DNA of 64,000 nt, taken from contig JARXZD010000002.1 in assembly GCA_029893765.1 (NCBI GenBank), forward strand, positions 34,661-98,660, read 5' to 3'. The notes below the pieces were generated by a model. That model did no database searches and was not told the DNA's origin. It saw only the letters and a program-made list of their open reading frames with translations. Below, one piece after another: positions 46,736 through 55,853 of the stretch. This stretch comes from Bacilli bacterium PM5-9. GTDB lineage: Bacteria > Bacillota_I > Bacilli_A > JAJDGJ01. A program made the position numbers and the translations under genes. Position 1 is the first letter of the stretch. Every line of letters begins with the position of its first letter.

Positions 46736-47998
46736 CTACTCAATAAATTCAAAAACAAAATCATCAATTCTTACTAAATCTCCATTTTGACAGCCTTTTT
46801 CTCTTAAAGCATCATCTATTCCATAATAACGCATTTTTCTAGCAAATCTAGCAATACCTTCTTCAGTATTAAAGTTTGTCATAACAAATAGTCTTTCAAC
46901 TTTTGGACCACTTAAAATGTAAACGCCATCTTCTTTATTAATTTCAAAAGCATCTTCATCTTCAAAGCGATAAACTTTTACAGTATCAAATGTTTCATAA
47001 ATTGTATTGTTTTCTTGTAAAAGAGTACTAATGCGATATAAAACTTCTTTTAAACCAATATGAGTCAAAGTTGAAACTTTAAAAATTTCATATTTATCAC
47101 GATATTTATCATAAAAACGATTATAATTATCTTCAAAAGTATCTAAATCTAATTTATTTGCGATTACTATCATCGGTCTTTTCATAAGAGATGGATTATA
47201 CTCTTCTAACTCTTTATTAATTTTTTCAAAGTCATCAATTGGATCTCTACCCTCAACAGCAGCCATATCAACAATATGAACAATAACTCGACATCTTTCA
47301 ATATGACGTAAAAATTGAATACCAAGACCTTTTCCTTGAGATGCACCTTCTATTAAACCTGGTAGATCAGCCATAACAAATGAATTACCATCATCAGACT
47401 TAACAACACCTAAATTAGGTACAATAGTTGTGAAATGATAATCAGCAATTTCAGGTTTAGCAGCAGTAACTACTGATAAAAAAGTAGATTTACCAACACT
47501 TGGCAATCCAACTAAGCCAACATCAGCTAATAATTTCAATTCAACAATAACATCCATTTTTTCTCCTGGTTCTCCATTTTCACAAATATCTGGAGCAGGA
47601 ACTTTGTTAGTAGCAAAACGAACATTTCCACGTCCACCTCGTCCACCATGAGCAATTATAACCTCTTGTTCATCTTTAGTAATATCAGCTATCAATTCAT
47701 CATTAGCATCTTTTATGATTGTTCCTACAGGAACCCTAATAATTGTTGGTAAGGCATCTTTTCCATGGCAGCGTTTTGACATACCATTTTCACCTTTTTT
47801 ACCTTTAATGATTTTATTATATCTTAAATCTAGCAATGTTGAAAGATTTCGATCTCCTTTAAAAATAATATTTGAACCATGTCCGCCATCACCACCAGCA
47901 GGACCACCCATTGGTACATATTTTTCACGACGAAAAGCAACTATACCATTACCACCATCACCTGCTTCAAGTGATAGTTTTACTTTATCTACAAACAT
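46736..47998 (-). CDS. obg: Obg/CgtA GTPase
   Basis: A 420-residue GTPase for 50S assembly and stress control. Glycine-rich N-terminal Obg domain (SLEAGDGGNGIVAFRREKY, then GGPAGGDGGHG), G1 GLPSVGKST, G3 DLPGLIEGAS, G4 NKLD, and a C-terminal OCT domain. ATG 47998 has AAGGAGG 8 bases upstream; a longer frame to 48031 would start inside the hairpin ahead of it. Co-transcribed with rplU-prp-rpmA. Confidence 0.96.
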   Translation of the reverse strand: MFVDKVKLSLEAGDGGNGIVAFRREKYVPMGGPAGGDGGHGSNIIFKGDRNLSTLLDLRYNKIIKGKKGENGMSKRCHGKDALPTIIRVPVGTIIKDANDELIADITKDEQEVIIAHGGRGGRGNVRFATNKVPAPDICENGEPGEKMDVIVELKLLADVGLVGLPSVGKSTFLSVVTAAKPEIADYHFTTIVPNLGVVKSDDGNSFVMADLPGLIEGASQGKGLGIQFLRHIERCRVIVHIVDMAAVEGRDPIDDFEKINKELEEYNPSLMKRPMIVIANKLDLDTFEDNYNRFYDKYRDKYEIFKVSTLTHIGLKEVLYRISTLLQENNTIYETFDTVKVYRFEDEDAFEINKEDGVYILSGPKVERLFVMTNFNTEEGIARFARKMRYYGIDDALREKGCQNGDLVRIDDFVFEFIE

Positions 47999-48017
47999 CT
48001 CGCATACCTCCTTTTCA

Positions 48018-48044
48018 TAAAACAAAAGCATCCAATGGATGCTT
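48018..48044 (-). terminator. Intra-operon hairpin between rpmA and obg
   Basis: Read on -, AAGCATCC-ATT-GGATGCTT, followed by TTGTTTTA. A partial terminator that would lower obg and downstream expression relative to the ribosomal-protein genes. Confidence 0.6.
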
Positions 48045-48049
48045 TATCT

Positions 48050-48337
48050 CTATTCTGCTGGATAAACCGATACTTTCTTCTTATCTCTACCCATTCTTTC
48101 AAATTTTACTGTACCATCAATAGTAGCAAACAATGTATCGTCGCCACCTTTCATTACGTTAGTACCTGGATAAATCTTTGTTCCACGTTGACGATAAATG
48201 ATTGATCCTGCACGAGTAAATTGACCATCAGCTTTTTTTGCTCCTAATCTTTTTGAATGAGAATCACGACCATTTTTTGTTGACCCAACTCCCTTTTTAG
48301 AAGCGAAAAATTGAATATCTAAACTAAATCTTAACAT
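48050..48337 (-). CDS. rpmA: 50S ribosomal protein bL27
   Basis: A 95-residue bL27. It begins with the Firmicute N-terminal extension [12 protein letters not shown], expected to be removed by the Prp protease before assembly (cleavage before [14 protein letters not shown]); the mature N-terminus reaches the peptidyl-transferase centre. The prp gene lies immediately upstream. Strong GGAGG Shine-Dalgarno. Confidence 0.98.
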   Translation of the reverse strand: MLRFSLDIQFFASKKGVGSTKNGRDSHSKRLGAKKADGQFTRAGSIIYRQRGTKIYPGTNVMKGGDDTLFATIDGTVKFERMGRDKKKVSVYPAE

Positions 48338-48349
48338 GGTTTACACCTC

Positions 48350-48655
48350 CTAGTTAATTAATATCTGTATATAATCAGGATAACTTTCCTGAATTGTTTG
48401 TAATTGAATAATCATTGTCTTAACAATCATTTGAAGTTTATCATCATTAATCATATCAATTTTAATATAAGCTTCACTAACAATAATATTATCTTCTGTT
48501 AAATTAAATTCTATTAAAGCATTTAATGTACCAAAGACAATACTTGAGATTGCTGCACAAACAATATCTTTTCCATTTTCAGCAAACATAGCATGACCTT
48601 TAATTTCTATTGAATTAATGTAATCATTATGTTGCTCAATCTTAACCTTAGTCAT
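48350..48655 (-). CDS. prp: Ribosomal-processing cysteine protease Prp
   Basis: A 101-residue Prp (formerly YsxB): catalytic His21 in IKGHAMFAENG and Cys33 in DIVCAAISSIV. It cleaves the N-terminal extension of bL27, encoded next. It starts 2 bases after the rplU stop with no separate Shine-Dalgarno, so translation is coupled. Confidence 0.93.
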   Translation of the reverse strand: MTKVKIEQHNDYINSIEIKGHAMFAENGKDIVCAAISSIVFGTLNALIEFNLTEDNIIVSEAYIKIDMINDDKLQMIVKTMIIQLQTIQESYPDYIQILIN

Positions 48656-48657
48656 TA

Positions 48658-48966
48658 TTAACCATTAATTTTGTTAATAGTAATTTTTGTATAAGGTTGA
48701 CGATGTCCTTGTTTAGTTTTACTACTTTTCTTTGGTTTATATTTGAAAACAATAATTTTTTTATCTTTACCTTGTTTTTCAACTGTACCAGTTACAGTAG
48801 CACCACTTACATATGGAGCACCTACTTTAGTTGATTCACCACCAACCATTAGTACTTTATCAAAAGTAACTGTATCACCTTCGTTTACTTCTAATTTTTC
48901 AACAAAAATCACATCATTTTCCATTACTTTGATTTGTTTTCCACCTGTTTCAATAATTGCATACAT
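48658..48966 (-). CDS. rplU: 50S ribosomal protein bL21
   Basis: A 102-residue bL21 ([20 protein letters not shown]... [16 protein letters not shown]) that binds 23S rRNA near L20. I use ATG 48966, ten bases after GGAGG, matching other bL21 proteins; an ATG two codons earlier is also possible. First gene of the rplU-prp-rpmA-obg-nadE-ruvA-ruvB transcript, behind an L21 leader. Confidence 0.97.
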   Translation of the reverse strand: MYAIIETGGKQIKVMENDVIFVEKLEVNEGDTVTFDKVLMVGGESTKVGAPYVSGATVTGTVEKQGKDKKIIVFKYKPKKSSKTKQGHRQPYTKITINKING

Positions 48967-48974
48967 GTACATTA

Positions 48975-49062
48975 CACCTCCATTTTATCTTAGACTCGCC
49001 TATTAAGGTGGGATAGTCCACTTAAACCTTTTCAGTGCGGTTGTAGCTATGAGGTCTACAAC
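48975..49062 (-). ncRNA. Ribosomal protein L21 leader
   Basis: Read on -, the transcript after the promoter holds GTTGTAGACCTCATAGCTAC, then AACCGCACTGAAAAGG and GTGGACTATCCCACC before the rplU Shine-Dalgarno. Stem-loops such as TGGACTATCCCA and the conserved AACCGC segment match the L21 leader class found before rplU in Firmicutes, which is thought to give feedback control by L21. Confidence 0.75.
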
Positions 49063-49068
49063 ATTGAC

Positions 49069-49097
49069 ATAATATCACAAAATAGCCCTCAAGTCAA
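49069..49097 (-). promoter_or_regulatory. rplU operon promoter
   Basis: Read on -: TTGACT (49092-49097), 17 bases, TATTAT (49069-49074). It drives the seven-gene ribosomal/repair transcript. Confidence 0.8.
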
Positions 49098-49172
49098 TAC
49101 CCGCACCTAGTTTTCGCCTTAAAGGTGTTTTAGGGTTGAAGAAAAAAATAATTAGCAAAATAATATTAAACA

Positions 49173-49826
49173 CTAAATAATATTATCTTCTTTGAAAAAT
49201 TTAATTAAATAAATTATAAACAATTGCCATAAAGACATAGCAATCGTAAAAATAAATGAATTAAGATTAATTGATTGTATAATAGTTTCTAAAATAAAAA
49301 TTGGATTACTAAATAAATAATGAGAATGCAATCTTGGAAAGCGACCTAAATAAATCGCAAAACCCGAAGCAAGAGTAATTAATAAAATTAAGATAAATGT
49401 TTTAAAGTTACTTTCATTATAAAAAAATGTTAACTGAAGTTTCTTTACAATTCTAAGCAATGAAATAATACCAATCACAAAACCAAACAACAAACCACAA
49501 GTAATTATTGAAAAGACAATCCAATCTTTTAAAATAAAGTTAAAAGTTGTTGTAAGCTCATATATATTTAATGCCTCAAGATGAAAGAAATCAGTTAAAA
49601 GATATGGAGCATTCGGATAAAATAAAAGCCATAACAATGATAATAAGATAATTATCACTTTATTATTAAACTTACATGTTAAATTACTAATTTCAAATGG
49701 AATGTATGCTAAAAAAACATTTAAAATTAAAAAATACAAGTAGAAATCTGCATATCTTGAAGCAAAGTAAACAAATAATAAAAAAATAATTATAAAAAAT
49801 CTTATAAAGGTATTCAATTTATTCAT
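49173..49826 (-). CDS. DUF1361 membrane protein
   Basis: A 217-residue protein with about six membrane helices and the DUF1361 hallmark WLLFYPNAPYLLTDFFHLE. Function unknown. ATG 49826 has GAGGTGA; the longer frame to 49892 runs through the promoter region. A possible weak terminator (AATATTA/TAATATT) follows at about 49150-49178. Confidence 0.85.
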   Translation of the reverse strand: MNKLNTFIRFFIIIFLLFVYFASRYADFYLYFLILNVFLAYIPFEISNLTCKFNNKVIIILLSLLWLLFYPNAPYLLTDFFHLEALNIYELTTTFNFILKDWIVFSIITCGLLFGFVIGIISLLRIVKKLQLTFFYNESNFKTFILILLITLASGFAIYLGRFPRLHSHYLFSNPIFILETIIQSINLNSFIFTIAMSLWQLFIIYLIKFFKEDNII

Positions 49827-49923
49827 AACTTCACCTCTCAAACTAGTATAAATTATAATATTTTTAACTACTTCATGCAATAAAGAACACATTTTATGAT
49901 ATAATTTGTTTGGAGTTGATATA

Positions 49924-50670
49924 ATGAATTTAAATATTTCTCAATTAATTGAAGAAGATGAATATACAAAGATAATAGATAAATATAATGTTGGCTTAGA
50001 GCTAATTGATTTTAGTATTGCTGATGTTTTAGATAATCCAAGTGAGCATATAAAAAAATACCAAGCCCCACTTTATGATAAAGTAAGCTTTGGTATTCAT
50101 GGACCATTTTTTGATTTAATTCCCGCTACATTTGATAGTTTAATTAAAGAAGTAACATTAAAAAGATTTAATCAAGTTTATAAAATCGCTCAAGGATTAA
50201 ATGCTGAATACATTGTTTTTCATACTGGTTATTTAAAAGATGTTTATTTTTATGAAAGTTGGCTTCACAACTCTATTATTTTTTGGAATGAGTTCTTAAA
50301 AGATAAAGATAATAGCATTCAAATATATATTGAAAATGTCTTTGAGGATGAATATCAATATCTTAAAGATTTAGTAACTACTATTAATAATCCAATCTTT
50401 AATATTTGTTTAGATTTAGGACATGCTAATATAAGAAGCAAGAGTAGTTTAAATGAATGGATTGTTGAATTAAAAGATTATATCAAACACTTTCACATTC
50501 ATAATAACGATGGAATTGATGACAAACATCAATCAATTCTTAATGGTGAAATTGGATATGAAAAAGTCTTTGATTTAATAAAAGAATTAGATATTGATGC
50601 ATCAATTAGTTTAGAAATGAGTAATCAAAAAGACATTATTGAAAGTATTAATTTTTTAAATAATCATTAA
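49924..50670 (+). CDS. Sugar phosphate isomerase/epimerase-like TIM barrel
   Basis: A 248-residue AP-endonuclease-2/xylose-isomerase-like TIM barrel. Strand ends carry candidate metal ligands: His in FGIHGPF and YIVFHTGYL, Glu in IYIENVFEDE, Asp and His in ICLDLGHANI, His pair in HFHIHNNDG with the following DKHQSILNGEIGYEKV, and Glu in SLEMSNQ. Substrate unknown. ATG 49924 has TTGGAGTT upstream and an extended -10 (TGA-TATAAT) before it. Confidence 0.88.
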   Translation: MNLNISQLIEEDEYTKIIDKYNVGLELIDFSIADVLDNPSEHIKKYQAPLYDKVSFGIHGPFFDLIPATFDSLIKEVTLKRFNQVYKIAQGLNAEYIVFHTGYLKDVYFYESWLHNSIIFWNEFLKDKDNSIQIYIENVFEDEYQYLKDLVTTINNPIFNICLDLGHANIRSKSSLNEWIVELKDYIKHFHIHNNDGIDDKHQSILNGEIGYEKVFDLIKELDIDASISLEMSNQKDIIESINFLNNH

Positions 50671-50676
50671 AAATTA

Positions 50677-50737
50677 CAAAACCCCTATGTTATAAGTGAT
50701 ATTTTTATAAAGTATCATCTAATCATAAGGGTTTTTA
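50677..50737. terminator. Bidirectional terminator between the isomerase-like gene and uvrC
   Basis: Outer arms AAACCCCTATG and CATAAGGGTTT enclose an inner GTGATA/TATCAT hairpin, with T residues on both strands. Confidence 0.75.
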
Positions 50738-52522
50738 TTAATTATCATTTTCTTCTTGTAATTTATTAAATAAATCACTAGCAATTTCTTCAGGTAAAAC
50801 TTCTTTTATTTCATCAAGGCTTGCCTCTTTCATTTTCTTAAATGATTCAAAGTGTTTTAAAAGTTTTTTCTTTCTTACTTCACCAATACCATTTACATCA
50901 TCAAGAACAGAAGAAAACATTGACTTTGAACGAAGTTTACGATGATAAGTTATTGCATATCGATGAACTTCATCTTGAATTCTAGTTAAAAGGAAAAATA
51001 ATTCTGATTGTTTATCAATCTTGTGTTCAATTAAATTATCATCTAATATATGAGAAGTACGATGTTTATCATCTTTTACTAATCCAATAACTTTAATATT
51101 TAAGTTAAAAGTGCTAATTATCTCTCTTGCAATATTTACTTGACCAATACCACCATCAACAATAATTAAATCAGGTTGTTTTAACTTATCTACTAAAACA
51201 CGATAATAACGACGATATAAAACTTCTCTCATAAAGGCATAATCATCAACAATTTCAGTTTCCTTAATTCTAAATTTTCGATATTCACTTTTAATTGGCT
51301 TTCCATCTTCAAAAACAACCATTGAACCTATTGAATTACTACCTTGTAAAGTTGAATTATCAAATGCTTCAATACGGTGTATTTTATCACTCATTTGTAG
51401 GATATTTTGTAATTGATTTAAAGCATCAATAAGTTTATTATCATTATTTGTAACCATTTCATATTCTTGTTTTAATAAATTTTGAGCATTTTCACATGCT
51501 AAATCAAGCATTTTTTTATGATCACCTTTTTGAGGTACTTTTAATTTATTATCTAATAATTCTTCAATCACTTCACTACAATATTTTTGTTCAATTAATA
51601 CTTCACTTGGTAAACTATTTAAATCATAGTATTGAAGTAGAAATGATTCTAGTGTATCTTGAACATCATCAATTAAAGTGAAAATATCACCATTTCTTTC
51701 AATTAATGTTCCATTTCTAACAATTAAAATTTGAATTGAAATATAATCCTTATTATATGAAACACCAATATAATCACGATCTTTTAAATCATATTTGAAA
51801 ACTTTTTGTTTATTAGTTGTTGTATTAATAGAATCAATTAAATTTTTATAATCTAGTGCTTTTTCAAAATTTAATTTTTCACTTGCAGCATTCATTTTAT
51901 TTTCTATTTCTTTAATAACATCACTAGTATTACCATTTAAAAAGTGTTTTATTTTCTTGATTATATTAGCATATTCTTCATCACTCACATCAACAATACA
52001 TGGTGCAACACATTGCTCTAAATGATAATATAAACATTCTTTTTTAGGCAATTTATCACATTTTCTTAATTTATATAATTTATTCAATAAATTCAAAGTA
52101 TCCCAAGCTGCATTAGAATTTGGATAAGGACCAAAATAAGTCATTTTTTTATTTTTAGTATTTCTTACAACTTTTAATCGTGGATTTTTTTCTTTCGTGA
52201 TTGCTATATAAGGATAAAATTTATCATCCATAAACATAACATTATATTTAGGTCGATGCTTTTTAATTAAATTTATTTCTAAAATTAATGATTCTTTTTC
52301 ATTACTAGTCAAAATATGTTCAATATCAACTACTTCATTTACTAATAATTGTGTTTTATCATTATGAACTTTGTTAAAATATGAAGTAACTCGCTTTTTT
52401 AAATCCTTAGCTTTTCCAACATAAATAATATTATTTCTTTTATTTTTCATTAAATAACAACCTGGTTTATGTGGTAAGGTTGTTAATAAAGTATTAATAT
52501 GTTGTTTTATTTTATCATCCAT
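50738..52522 (-). CDS. uvrC: Excinuclease ABC subunit UvrC
   Basis: A 594-residue UvrC that makes both cuts beside a DNA lesion. N-terminal GIY-YIG nuclease (PHKPGCYLMKNKRNNIIYVG), central Cys-rich and UVR domain (NFEKALDYKNLIDSI), C-terminal RNase H-like nuclease (RIEAFDNSTLQGSNSIGSMV with the catalytic Asp) and double helix-hairpin-helix. The ATG follows GGTGAT; an extended -10 lies upstream. Confidence 0.97.
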   Translation of the reverse strand: MDDKIKQHINTLLTTLPHKPGCYLMKNKRNNIIYVGKAKDLKKRVTSYFNKVHNDKTQLLVNEVVDIEHILTSNEKESLILEINLIKKHRPKYNVMFMDDKFYPYIAITKEKNPRLKVVRNTKNKKMTYFGPYPNSNAAWDTLNLLNKLYKLRKCDKLPKKECLYYHLEQCVAPCIVDVSDEEYANIIKKIKHFLNGNTSDVIKEIENKMNAASEKLNFEKALDYKNLIDSINTTTNKQKVFKYDLKDRDYIGVSYNKDYISIQILIVRNGTLIERNGDIFTLIDDVQDTLESFLLQYYDLNSLPSEVLIEQKYCSEVIEELLDNKLKVPQKGDHKKMLDLACENAQNLLKQEYEMVTNNDNKLIDALNQLQNILQMSDKIHRIEAFDNSTLQGSNSIGSMVVFEDGKPIKSEYRKFRIKETEIVDDYAFMREVLYRRYYRVLVDKLKQPDLIIVDGGIGQVNIAREIISTFNLNIKVIGLVKDDKHRTSHILDDNLIEHKIDKQSELFFLLTRIQDEVHRYAITYHRKLRSKSMFSSVLDDVNGIGEVRKKKLLKHFESFKKMKEASLDEIKEVLPEEIASDLFNKLQEENDN

Positions 52523-52581
52523 AGTATCACCATAATAATTATATCATAAAAAAATAATTTTATGACAAATATACACTATTC

Positions 52582-52612
52582 AAAAAAAACTATCAGCAAA
52601 AGCTAATAGTTT
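52582..52612 (-). terminator. Terminator after glpX
   Basis: Read on -, AACTATTAGC-TTTT-GCTGATAGTT followed by T residues. Confidence 0.85.
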
Positions 52613-52616
52613 AATT

Positions 52617-53585
52617 TTATCCAATATATTTTTCTTTTTTATTTAAATGATGAACTGTTTTAATGAATCTAATTGTATTTGTTTCAGCTCTCATTGCGAT
52701 TGATTCAGTTGTTGCTTGTCCAGGTTTTTCAAATTTAATACCTTCCATAAAGTCAGTATCAGTAACTGCTGTTGCAGCAAATTGAACTTCATCTCCTCTA
52801 ACTAAATCTTCAATAGTTAATAGTTGTCCCATTTCAAGACCCATTGCTTCACAACGATCAATTTCTTCTTGAGTTTCAGGTAATAGACGACCTTGGAAAT
52901 CTCCACCCATACATTTAACAGCTGCTGCAGCTAAAACACCTTCTGGTGCACCTCCACTACCAATCATTAAATCAATTCCACTTGAATCAAAACAAGTAGC
53001 CCATGCTGTTGAAATATCACCATCATTTACTAATTTAACACGGCAACCCAATTTACGACAAACATCAATATGCTTTTGATGTCTTTCACGATCTAACATT
53101 ACAACTGTAATATCTTCAACTCTTTTATCAAGAACTTTTGCTAAAGCAATAATATTATGATCAAGTGGTAAATCTAAATGAACAACACCCTTACCTCTTG
53201 GTCCAACACAAATTTTATCCATATACATATCTGGAGCGTGAAGCATTTTTCCAGTTGGTGTTACTGCGATTACACTAATTGCATTATCTTGTCCTTTAGA
53301 AATAATTGTTGTTCCATCAAGTGGATCAACTGCTATATCAATTTTTTCACAGTTTTCTGTTACATTACCTACATGTTCACCGATATATAACATTGGTGCC
53401 TCGTCCATTTCACCTTCACCAATAACAATCTTACCATCAACATCAATATGATTAAACATACGACGCATTCCATCAACTGCAGCTCCATCTGCTGCATTTT
53501 TATCTCCTTTTCCTAACCACTCTGCTGCTTTTATGGTTGCTACTTCTGTTACCCTTACTAAATCAAGCGCTAAATTTTTATCCAT
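52617..53585 (-). CDS. glpX: Class II fructose-1,6-bisphosphatase
   Basis: A 322-residue GlpX phosphatase converting fructose 1,6-bisphosphate to fructose 6-phosphate, a gluconeogenic step. Metal-binding motifs: VIGEGEMDEAPMLYIGE and DPLDGTTIIS; the GSGGAPEGVLAAAAVK loop follows. ATG 53585 has GGAGG 5 bases upstream. The transcript would start about 115 bases upstream, behind a promoter overlapped by a cre site. Confidence 0.96.
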   Translation of the reverse strand: MDKNLALDLVRVTEVATIKAAEWLGKGDKNAADGAAVDGMRRMFNHIDVDGKIVIGEGEMDEAPMLYIGEHVGNVTENCEKIDIAVDPLDGTTIISKGQDNAISVIAVTPTGKMLHAPDMYMDKICVGPRGKGVVHLDLPLDHNIIALAKVLDKRVEDITVVMLDRERHQKHIDVCRKLGCRVKLVNDGDISTAWATCFDSSGIDLMIGSGGAPEGVLAAAAVKCMGGDFQGRLLPETQEEIDRCEAMGLEMGQLLTIEDLVRGDEVQFAATAVTDTDFMEGIKFEKPGQATTESIAMRAETNTIRFIKTVHHLNKKEKYIG

Positions 53586-53707
53586 TGCGACCTCCATATT
53601 TTTCTAAATTAATTAGAATTTTTTAAATTTTTATGCTAAGGCTAAATCAAACTAGTTTTATATTATAATAATATCAAGATAGGCTTTGTAATTCCACCTC
53701 AATGACA

Positions 53708-53736
53708 ATTATAATACATTTTAAGCAAAATGACAA
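53708..53736 (-). promoter_or_regulatory. glpX promoter
   Basis: Read on -: TTGTCA (53731-53736), 17 bases, TATAAT (53708-53713). The -35 lies inside the cre site. Confidence 0.75.
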
Positions 53737-53744
53737 CGCTTTCA
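53731..53744. promoter_or_regulatory. Catabolite-responsive element (cre) at the glpX promoter
   Basis: Read on -, TGAAAGCGTTGTCA matches the consensus TGWAANCGNTNWCA at every fixed position. It overlaps the -35 of glpX, so CcpA bound there should block transcription when glucose is abundant, as expected for a gluconeogenic gene. Confidence 0.75.
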
Positions 53745-53917
53745 TTTTTTGAACATTAAAAATATTTATCTAGTAATATTACAGTATATAAATATAATTA
53801 TCTTAAATAACTAAATGATTATTATATAACAAACATTAATTTTCTATTAGTTATTTTTATATTAACAATTTATTACTTAAAAAAACACCATAATTGCACC
53901 ATAAATTAAATTTTTTA

Positions 53918-53946
53918 TTGCAGTAAAAAAATATTATTGTTATAAT
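53918..53946 (+). promoter_or_regulatory. gntR-aminotransferase-alr promoter
   Basis: TTGCAG (53918-53923), 17 bases, TATAAT (53941-53946). Confidence 0.75.
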
Positions 53947-53973
53947 TTTAATTAGAGAGTGCGAGGTGAAGAT

Positions 53974-54642
53974 ATGAGTCAAATAAAAAAAAGTGCAAAG
54001 GATCTTGCATATGATTACATTAAAGAAAGAATAATAAGTGGTGAATATGCTCCTAAAGAAAAAATTGATGATGTTAGGATTGCTAAAGAATTAAATATTA
54101 GTAAAACACCAATTCGTGAAGCAATTCAAGTTTTAGTATCACAGAATTTCCTTAACAGTACCCCTAAAATTGGGACAACAGTTACTGAAATTGATATAAA
54201 AGATATTTATCAATTATATGAGCCTTTAGCAACCATTCAAGGTTTAGCAGCACGTATAGCATGTTTATCTATAAAAAAAGAAAATATTGAATATTTAGTT
54301 GATATTAATGAAAGAATAGCAAATGCAATTAGAAGAGATGATTTTTTAAGTGCAATGGAACTTGATAAAGAATTTCATAACTATATTTTAAAAATTGCAG
54401 ATAATCCTTATATCACAAGTTTTTCAAATGATTTGATTATGCAAGTTCAAAGAATTGAATTTATGTTTTTAACAACTATTACTTCATTTTCAAAATCAAT
54501 TGATGAACATAATGACTTAATAAAAGCATTACAAAATAAAGATGAAGAACAAGCAGAAAAAATGATGGAAAATAACTGGTTAACAACTATTCCAGATGTT
54601 AACATTAAATCATTATCAAGATTAATGAATTCACTAAAATAA
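53974..54642 (+). CDS. GntR/FadR-type regulator (FCD domain)
   Basis: A 222-residue regulator with an N-terminal winged helix (DVRIAKELNISKTPIREAIQ) and a C-terminal FCD ligand domain with conserved Asp/His residues (EHNDLIKALQNKDEEQA). It is co-transcribed with an aminotransferase and alanine racemase and so probably senses an amino acid or related metabolite. ATG 53974 has GAGGTGA five bases upstream. Confidence 0.92.
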   Translation: MSQIKKSAKDLAYDYIKERIISGEYAPKEKIDDVRIAKELNISKTPIREAIQVLVSQNFLNSTPKIGTTVTEIDIKDIYQLYEPLATIQGLAARIACLSIKKENIEYLVDINERIANAIRRDDFLSAMELDKEFHNYILKIADNPYITSFSNDLIMQVQRIEFMFLTTITSFSKSIDEHNDLIKALQNKDEEQAEKMMENNWLTTIPDVNIKSLSRLMNSLK

Positions 54643-54656
54643 AGGAGCCTATAAAA

Positions 54657-55853
54657 ATGAAAATTTCTAATAGAATTTTAAATATGCCAGAAAGCCCTGT
54701 TAGAAAAATGGATACTATTGCAACAAAAATAAAAGAAAGTGGAATTAATATTCATCACCTAAATATCGGTGATCCAGATATTAAAACACCTGAAATTTTT
54801 TTTAAAGCGATTAAAGAATATGATACACAAATATTAGGATATGCTAAATCTGAAGGAGTAAGCGATTTAGTACATTCTTTACAAAAATATTATAAAAAAT
54901 TTAATTTGGATTTTGATTATGAAGATATTCTTGTTACAGCAGGCGGTTCAGAAGCTTTACAACTTATTCTGATGAGTGTTTGTGATTATCATGAAGAAAT
55001 ACTTGTGTTTGAACCATTCTATACAAATTATAATGGATTTGCTGATGTATGTGATGTAAAAACAGTTGCAGTAACTACTCACTCAAAAAATGGATTTCAT
55101 TTACCAAGTAAAGAAGAAATAATTAGTAAAATCACACCTAAAACAAGAGCGATTTTATTTTCTAATCCTGGTAATCCAACTGGTACCGTTTATACAAGAG
55201 ATGAGATCGAAATGCTTGCAGATATTGCAATCGAAGAAGATTTATATATTATATCCGATGAAGTATATCGTGAGTTTGTATATGATGGATTAGAAAGTAT
55301 TAGTTCTGCTTCAATTGATAGAATTAAAGATCGTGTTATCATAGTTGATTCAATTTCAAAAAGATATTCAGCATGTGGTGCAAGAATTGGATGTCTTGCT
55401 TCTAAAAATAAAGAATTAATGAACCAAGTATTAAAAATATGTCAAAATCGACTTTGTGTTCCTACTCTTGATCAAATTGGTGCTAAAGCATTATATGATG
55501 CTGATCAATCATTTTTAAATGAAGTGAAAGCAGAATATGATAGTAGACGTAATTTAATTTATAATGAACTTGCTGGAACAAATGGAATTAGTTTTATTAA
55601 ACCAGATGGTGCCTTCTATTTAATTTTAGATTTACCAATCAAAGATGCTGAACATTTTGTGACATGGTTGTTAACTGAATTTAGCATTGATAATGAAACT
55701 GTAATGTTAGCTCCAGCGCAAGGATTTTATAGTACAAAAGGATTAGGTAAGAATCAAGTTAGAATAGCATATATTCTTGATTGTGATAAATTGAAACGAG
55801 CTGCAAAAATAATAAAATTAGGATTAAAGGAGTATATGAAAAAATATGAATAA
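54657..55853 (+). CDS. Class I/II PLP aminotransferase
   Basis: A 398-residue fold-type I aminotransferase: SNPGNPTGTVYTRDEIEML, then SDEVYREFVYDG, and the PLP Lys in VDSISKRYSACGARIG. The substrate is not certain. Standing between a GntR regulator and alanine racemase, with an 8-base overlap with alr, it may make L-alanine (or another amino acid) for racemisation; aspartate is an alternative substrate. Confidence 0.9.
   Translation: MKISNRILNMPESPVRKMDTIATKIKESGINIHHLNIGDPDIKTPEIFFKAIKEYDTQILGYAKSEGVSDLVHSLQKYYKKFNLDFDYEDILVTAGGSEALQLILMSVCDYHEEILVFEPFYTNYNGFADVCDVKTVAVTTHSKNGFHLPSKEEIISKITPKTRAILFSNPGNPTGTVYTRDEIEMLADIAIEEDLYIISDEVYREFVYDGLESISSASIDRIKDRVIIVDSISKRYSACGARIGCLASKNKELMNQVLKICQNRLCVPTLDQIGAKALYDADQSFLNEVKAEYDSRRNLIYNELAGTNGISFIKPDGAFYLILDLPIKDAEHFVTWLLTEFSIDNETVMLAPAQGFYSTKGLGKNQVRIAYILDCDKLKRAAKIIKLGLKEYMKKYE

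Larger units (their letters stand above)
53586..53973. other. 388-bp divergent regulatory region glpX/gntR
   Basis: No gene is seen. It holds the glpX leader (about 115 bases, 53586-53700), the glpX promoter with cre site, about 170 bases of AT-rich sequence with no clear feature, and the gntR promoter (53918-53946). Confidence 0.7.

Noticed and set aside
49081..49140. A terminator-like dyad CACCT/AGGTG upstream of the rplU promoter
   Set aside because: Arms of only five bases, and no T-run in the needed place on either strand.
53600..53700. A riboswitch in the glpX leader
   Set aside because: Tested for known cores and base-paired stems; only weak AT palindromes such as TATTATTATAATA were found.
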